Source of the DNA: Moniliella sp. 'wahieum'
Lineage: Eukaryota > Basidiomycota > Moniliellomycetes > Moniliellales > Moniliellaceae
Assembly (NCBI GenBank): GCA_003971905.1
Contig: RSEE01000134.1
Coordinates: 89,122-153,121, forward strand
DNA length: 64,000 bases
Direction: 5' to 3'
This document shows positions 60,905-64,000 of this stretch, one piece after another. The first letter of the stretch is position 1; each line of letters starts with the position of its first letter. Below the pieces are notes generated by a model that saw only the letters and a program-made list of their open reading frames with translations, did not search any database and was not told the DNA's origin. Position numbers and translations under genes: made by a program.

Positions 60905-63900
60905 ATGCCATCCAACTCAGAGAACGCCCGCGCGACAGCGCACGAGGACACAACGCCGCTCTTACGCCGTCGTCGTCCCGCCGCTCAGCCTACGCACCGA
61001 CCGAGACAAAAAATGTATCGTGTCGGAGAACCGATTGGTTACTTGGCTGCGCGTGGTACACCTTACCAGAAGAAGTTCCTCAGCAAGAAACTTGGGTTCT
61101 GCCTGGTCGTGTTTTTCCCTCCAATTGCCGTGGTCGCTTTGGCCATCGCTCTTGTCCCTGTTTTCTGGGCCATCGGAAACCACACGCTCAATGTCGTTCA
61201 AATGAACATTGAACAGGCCAACTTGACCTCGCTTACCAACACTTCTCGTTTTCCCTCTCTTTATCTGGACGGGTACGTTACCGTTCCATTCGTTTCCTTC
61301 TGCTCTATAGTAGGCGTATCTGACCCCAATTCCACACAGAGCCTCAAGGCCGGCATTTTCCCTGCCTCGATCTATTTCCGCGACCCGCTGGATGTCTATT
61401 GGATGACTCCTCCCCCGGAGATGAAAGAGCTGCACTTGGGCACCTTCCCGATGGGACGCGTAAGTGTTGCTAGCGGCCACGGAAAGGTGATTCAGACGAC
61501 CAACTTCGCGATTACCGATGTGGATGGGTTTAGGATGTTTACCGAGTTCCTTGTTACTCAGCCACGGTTTACTTGGAGGTTGGTGTGCAACAACACTCAT
61601 ATTGAGGCGCTGGGCTTTATGCCGACGTACAAGAACTACCAGTTTCGGAAGCATGTCCAGTTTAACGGTTCGACAATTTTCATGATGTGCAGCTGGTCGA
61701 CTTTCAGTTGCCAGGGAACGACCCTCTGGGCGGCATCACGCTCCAGGCGCTTGCAACCTTATCAACCACCCATCGCCTTTCTCGGTGCAGCTAGGGTACC
61801 TCGAGTTGGATTTGTACTATCACGGTCTTTACATTGGTCCTAGCGCCACTTCCGGCCCGATCAACGTCACCTCGGGGCATAACACTATCCTTCTTGTCGG
61901 TCGCCTGCTGCCCCATAACACCAACCAGACCGAGCTCGACCTCATTGGCGATCTATTCACCAAGTATATCAATGGCGACGTCGTTCCTATCGTAGCCAAA
62001 GGTGTCTCGGCGACGTTAGAGGATGGGGAACAGGTCTCCTGGCTCGCTCAGGGGATTAAGCCTTGGCAATCAATGTGCCTCTCCAGACCAAGCCCATTAA
62101 CCCGATCAAGTCGATTACGATTGAGGAATTCAGCATCGCCTTTTCCGAAACATCTCCATGGCAGCTGACCGTTTGGTCGGACAGCCTTGCAGCACAACTC
62201 GGTCTACCGTTTGGATTTCAGCTCAACATTCTTGAGACTGAGGACACCATCCAGTTGATGTACAACAATTCGATCGTCGGTGTCGTGGAGGGGACCTACT
62301 CCAACTCATCTCTTTCCCTCAACGTGGTAAATGCCGGTGCGACCGAGGGAGCGTTGGCTCTCACCCTTTCCCCCTTCCCTCTTGGTGGTAGGGGGAAACC
62401 AATCAGCACAGGAACTCTGGACTCAATATGAGGATGAGCTTGTTTTTGGCGTCAACACCTCTACCCGTCTCATCGGCATATCCCACGCGTTGACCGACAC
62501 GCCCGTCGGACGCATCCTCCTCTCTCCCATCAACTTTGACGTCGAGTCGGGGCTTACGGGGCTGCAAGGCCTCAACAAGTACCCGACTGTGATCCACTCG
62601 GTGAATCTGCAGGGGGTACGCAGGAAGCACTGCAGCTCTCAATTCCGGTAACCATCGTTAACCCCTCGAACCTGAACCTCACCACGGTACGGTTCAATTC
62701 CAACTGGTCAATGATGTGGTGTTGGGGACCGTAACGATGCCCAACCTGCACCTTGATTTAGGTGCGAACAATATAACGGCGCAAGCTGATTTTAATCCTC
62801 GGGTGGGACCCACGGGTTACCTTACCATCAACCGGTTCTTGTCCGGCCTAGACACCCGGTTGTACATTAACGGGTATGGTAACTCTTCCCGATTGCTTCG
62901 CTCACCCGTCGCTGGAGAAGATTCGAATCAACACCATTCTGCCCGGGCTGGAGCGGCCATTGATTGTACAAGCGCAGCTCCAAGTGCCTGACACCATTGA
63001 CTCTAACAACATGACGAACATCTCGGTCACCATCGCCAACCCCTTCACCGCAGCATTGGACATCAAAACAATTGTGTCGACTCCCGGTATGTATATAACA
63101 ACAACTCGTGCTGTGCGGTGCACCGGAACTGATGACTGACATACCTCGGCAGTGTACAACAATCTGACCCTGGGAACCATCGACACCACTTGTCCTCTCC
63201 CATCCATGCAACTGGAAACGAGCACGGTGAGCCAGGAGCTCCCTTTGGCGCTCGCACGCACCCCAAAAAGCTGGTTCACCTGATCCTACAACTGGCTCAG
63301 GCGAGCCAAACCTCCCTCGGTCCTTGGCCTCCATTCCTTCAGAGTATCCTGGACTTGCCCGGAGATGCAGCAACACAAGTCAAGGGCGTACCGGGAGGTC
63401 CCGGGGCGCATCGTCCTGCCCCACGAATGGTGCATTTGACCTGCGAACGGCCATCCTCCAAGCTGCCAACAAATCGCTTTCTGTCAACGTCCCCCTCGAG
63501 GTGGAAGCGAGCGTTGAAGAGTACACCATGGCCCTCAATTTCACCCAGGGGCCTGTTCCCGTACAGACGGACACGTCACTGTTGAATTTGCTCGGTCCGG
63601 CGGGGGCGCCTTTGATTCAGACAATTGTTGATCAGGCGGTCCTGAGCTTTGCCCAGGGTAACATTACGAATGTGACGGACAACGGGTTTTATCGTGAACC
63701 TTCATGGCACACTACAGACAAACGCGCCAACCAATGCGTTGATCGTTTTCCCCATGCCGCTGGAGATCCGATGGAACGGGGCTTTCATTGCTACCATTAG
63801 CCTTCCTCCCATTTGCATTATTCCAGGACAAGGAGTGCCTGATTTGCTCATCACTGGCCAGGTGAATATCACGGACCAAGCTGGCTTCACTACCTTTGCC

Positions 63901-63983
63901 AAATATATTCTCCACAACAAGAGTTCACCTGGGAGATTGGGAGCCCCCATGTGAATGTCTTGGCTCTGGGCATGACTTTTTCC
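60905..63983 (+). CDS. DUF3712-type membrane protein, 3' end cut by the telomere
   Basis: Fungal single-pass membrane protein of unknown function. ATG at 60905 opens MPSNSENARATAHEDTTPLL. A basic stretch is followed by one long hydrophobic helix (LGFCLVVFFPPIAVVALAIA). A large extracytoplasmic part rich in Asn-x-Ser/Thr follows, with repeated DUF3712-like beta segments: AGIFPASIYFRDPLDVYWMT, TNFAITDVDGFRMFTEFLV, FSIAFSETSPWQLTVWSD, IGDLFTKYINGDVVPIVAKG and VNVPLEVEASVEEYTMALNF. Likely introns are 62327-62411 (GTAAAT...CACAG) and 63087-63152 (GTATGT...GGCAG, joining STP to VYNNLTLGTIDTT). The last readable residues are EFTWEIGSPHVNVLALGMTF and SG, then the telomere repeat supplies TTAGGG and an immediate TAG. 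Members normally continue past this point, so this copy is truncated. Several base losses interrupt the frame. Confidence 0.75.
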
Positions 63984-64000
63984 GGTTAGGGTTAGGGTTA
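63984..64000 (+). repeat. Telomere repeat (TTAGGG)n, right chromosome end
   Basis: GGTTAGGGTTAGGGTTA: nearly three units of TTAGGG, G-rich strand running 5' to 3' toward the right edge as required for a right telomere. It starts directly after coding sequence, with no subtelomeric repeat between. The array continues beyond the window or ends there; only 17 bases are visible. Confidence 0.8.

Overview
This window is nuclear DNA from a GC-rich fungus, most likely a basidiomycete. Its right edge looks like a chromosome end: the last 17 bases read GGTTAGGGTTAGGGTTA, the G-rich strand of a TTAGGG telomere in the orientation expected for a right arm. Other support is the gene set (Sec14, Erd2, Cox10, Trm4/Ncl1, Gtr2, a Pho81-type SPX protein, ATP-type PEP carboxykinase), short introns (58-124 nt, several with a CTAAC-like branch site), Ty1/copia debris and small secreted double-psi beta-barrel proteins. 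The species cannot be named from the sequence.

Layout. 1-5.3 kb: 3' part of a tripeptidyl-peptidase II gene abutting a copia RNase H/LTR remnant, then SEC14. 7.3-8.1 kb: ERD2 (minus). 10.8-16.1 kb: a very large low-complexity protein (minus). 18.6-23.3 kb: COX10 and NCL1/TRM4 as a divergent pair. 23.6-27.1 kb: a mitochondrial carrier and 3-hydroxyacyl-CoA dehydrogenase (both minus). 27.8-30.2 kb: a Ser/Pro/Ala-rich protein. 30.9-33.8 kb: SDH6/SDHAF1 and GTR2, divergent. 34.1-37.3 kb: PHO81-like SPX-ankyrin protein. 37.3-45.4 kb: a gene-poor block with two secreted DPBB/expansin-like genes. 45.4-51.4 kb: an EEF1A-type methyltransferase, an unidentified gene, a Pol epsilon/CHRAC-type histone-fold subunit and PCK1. 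51.5-56 kb: no gene recognised, with a degenerate minisatellite. 56-59.2 kb: a fatty-acid hydroxylase/sterol desaturase and a short-chain dehydrogenase. 60.9-64.0 kb: a DUF3712-type membrane protein that runs straight into the telomere repeat.

Almost every conserved gene is interrupted by frame changes. Those inspected closely are explained by loss of one or two bases, often in short homopolymers or dinucleotides (SEC14, TPP2, PCK1, METTL, NCL1). Domains and catalytic motifs remain intact across the breaks, so uncorrected sequencing error is more likely than mass pseudogenisation. Gene spans below therefore join several reading frames, and internal exon limits are given only where splice signals and protein continuity agree.

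Functionally the window is mostly housekeeping: ER retrieval, lipid transfer, mitochondrial complex II and IV assembly, tRNA methylation, TORC1 and phosphate signalling, and gluconeogenesis. The distal third is gene-poor. The most noteworthy signals are the gene cut by the telomere, hexanucleotide repeats producing dipeptide repeats in many unrelated proteins, and very small exons (9 and 14 nt).
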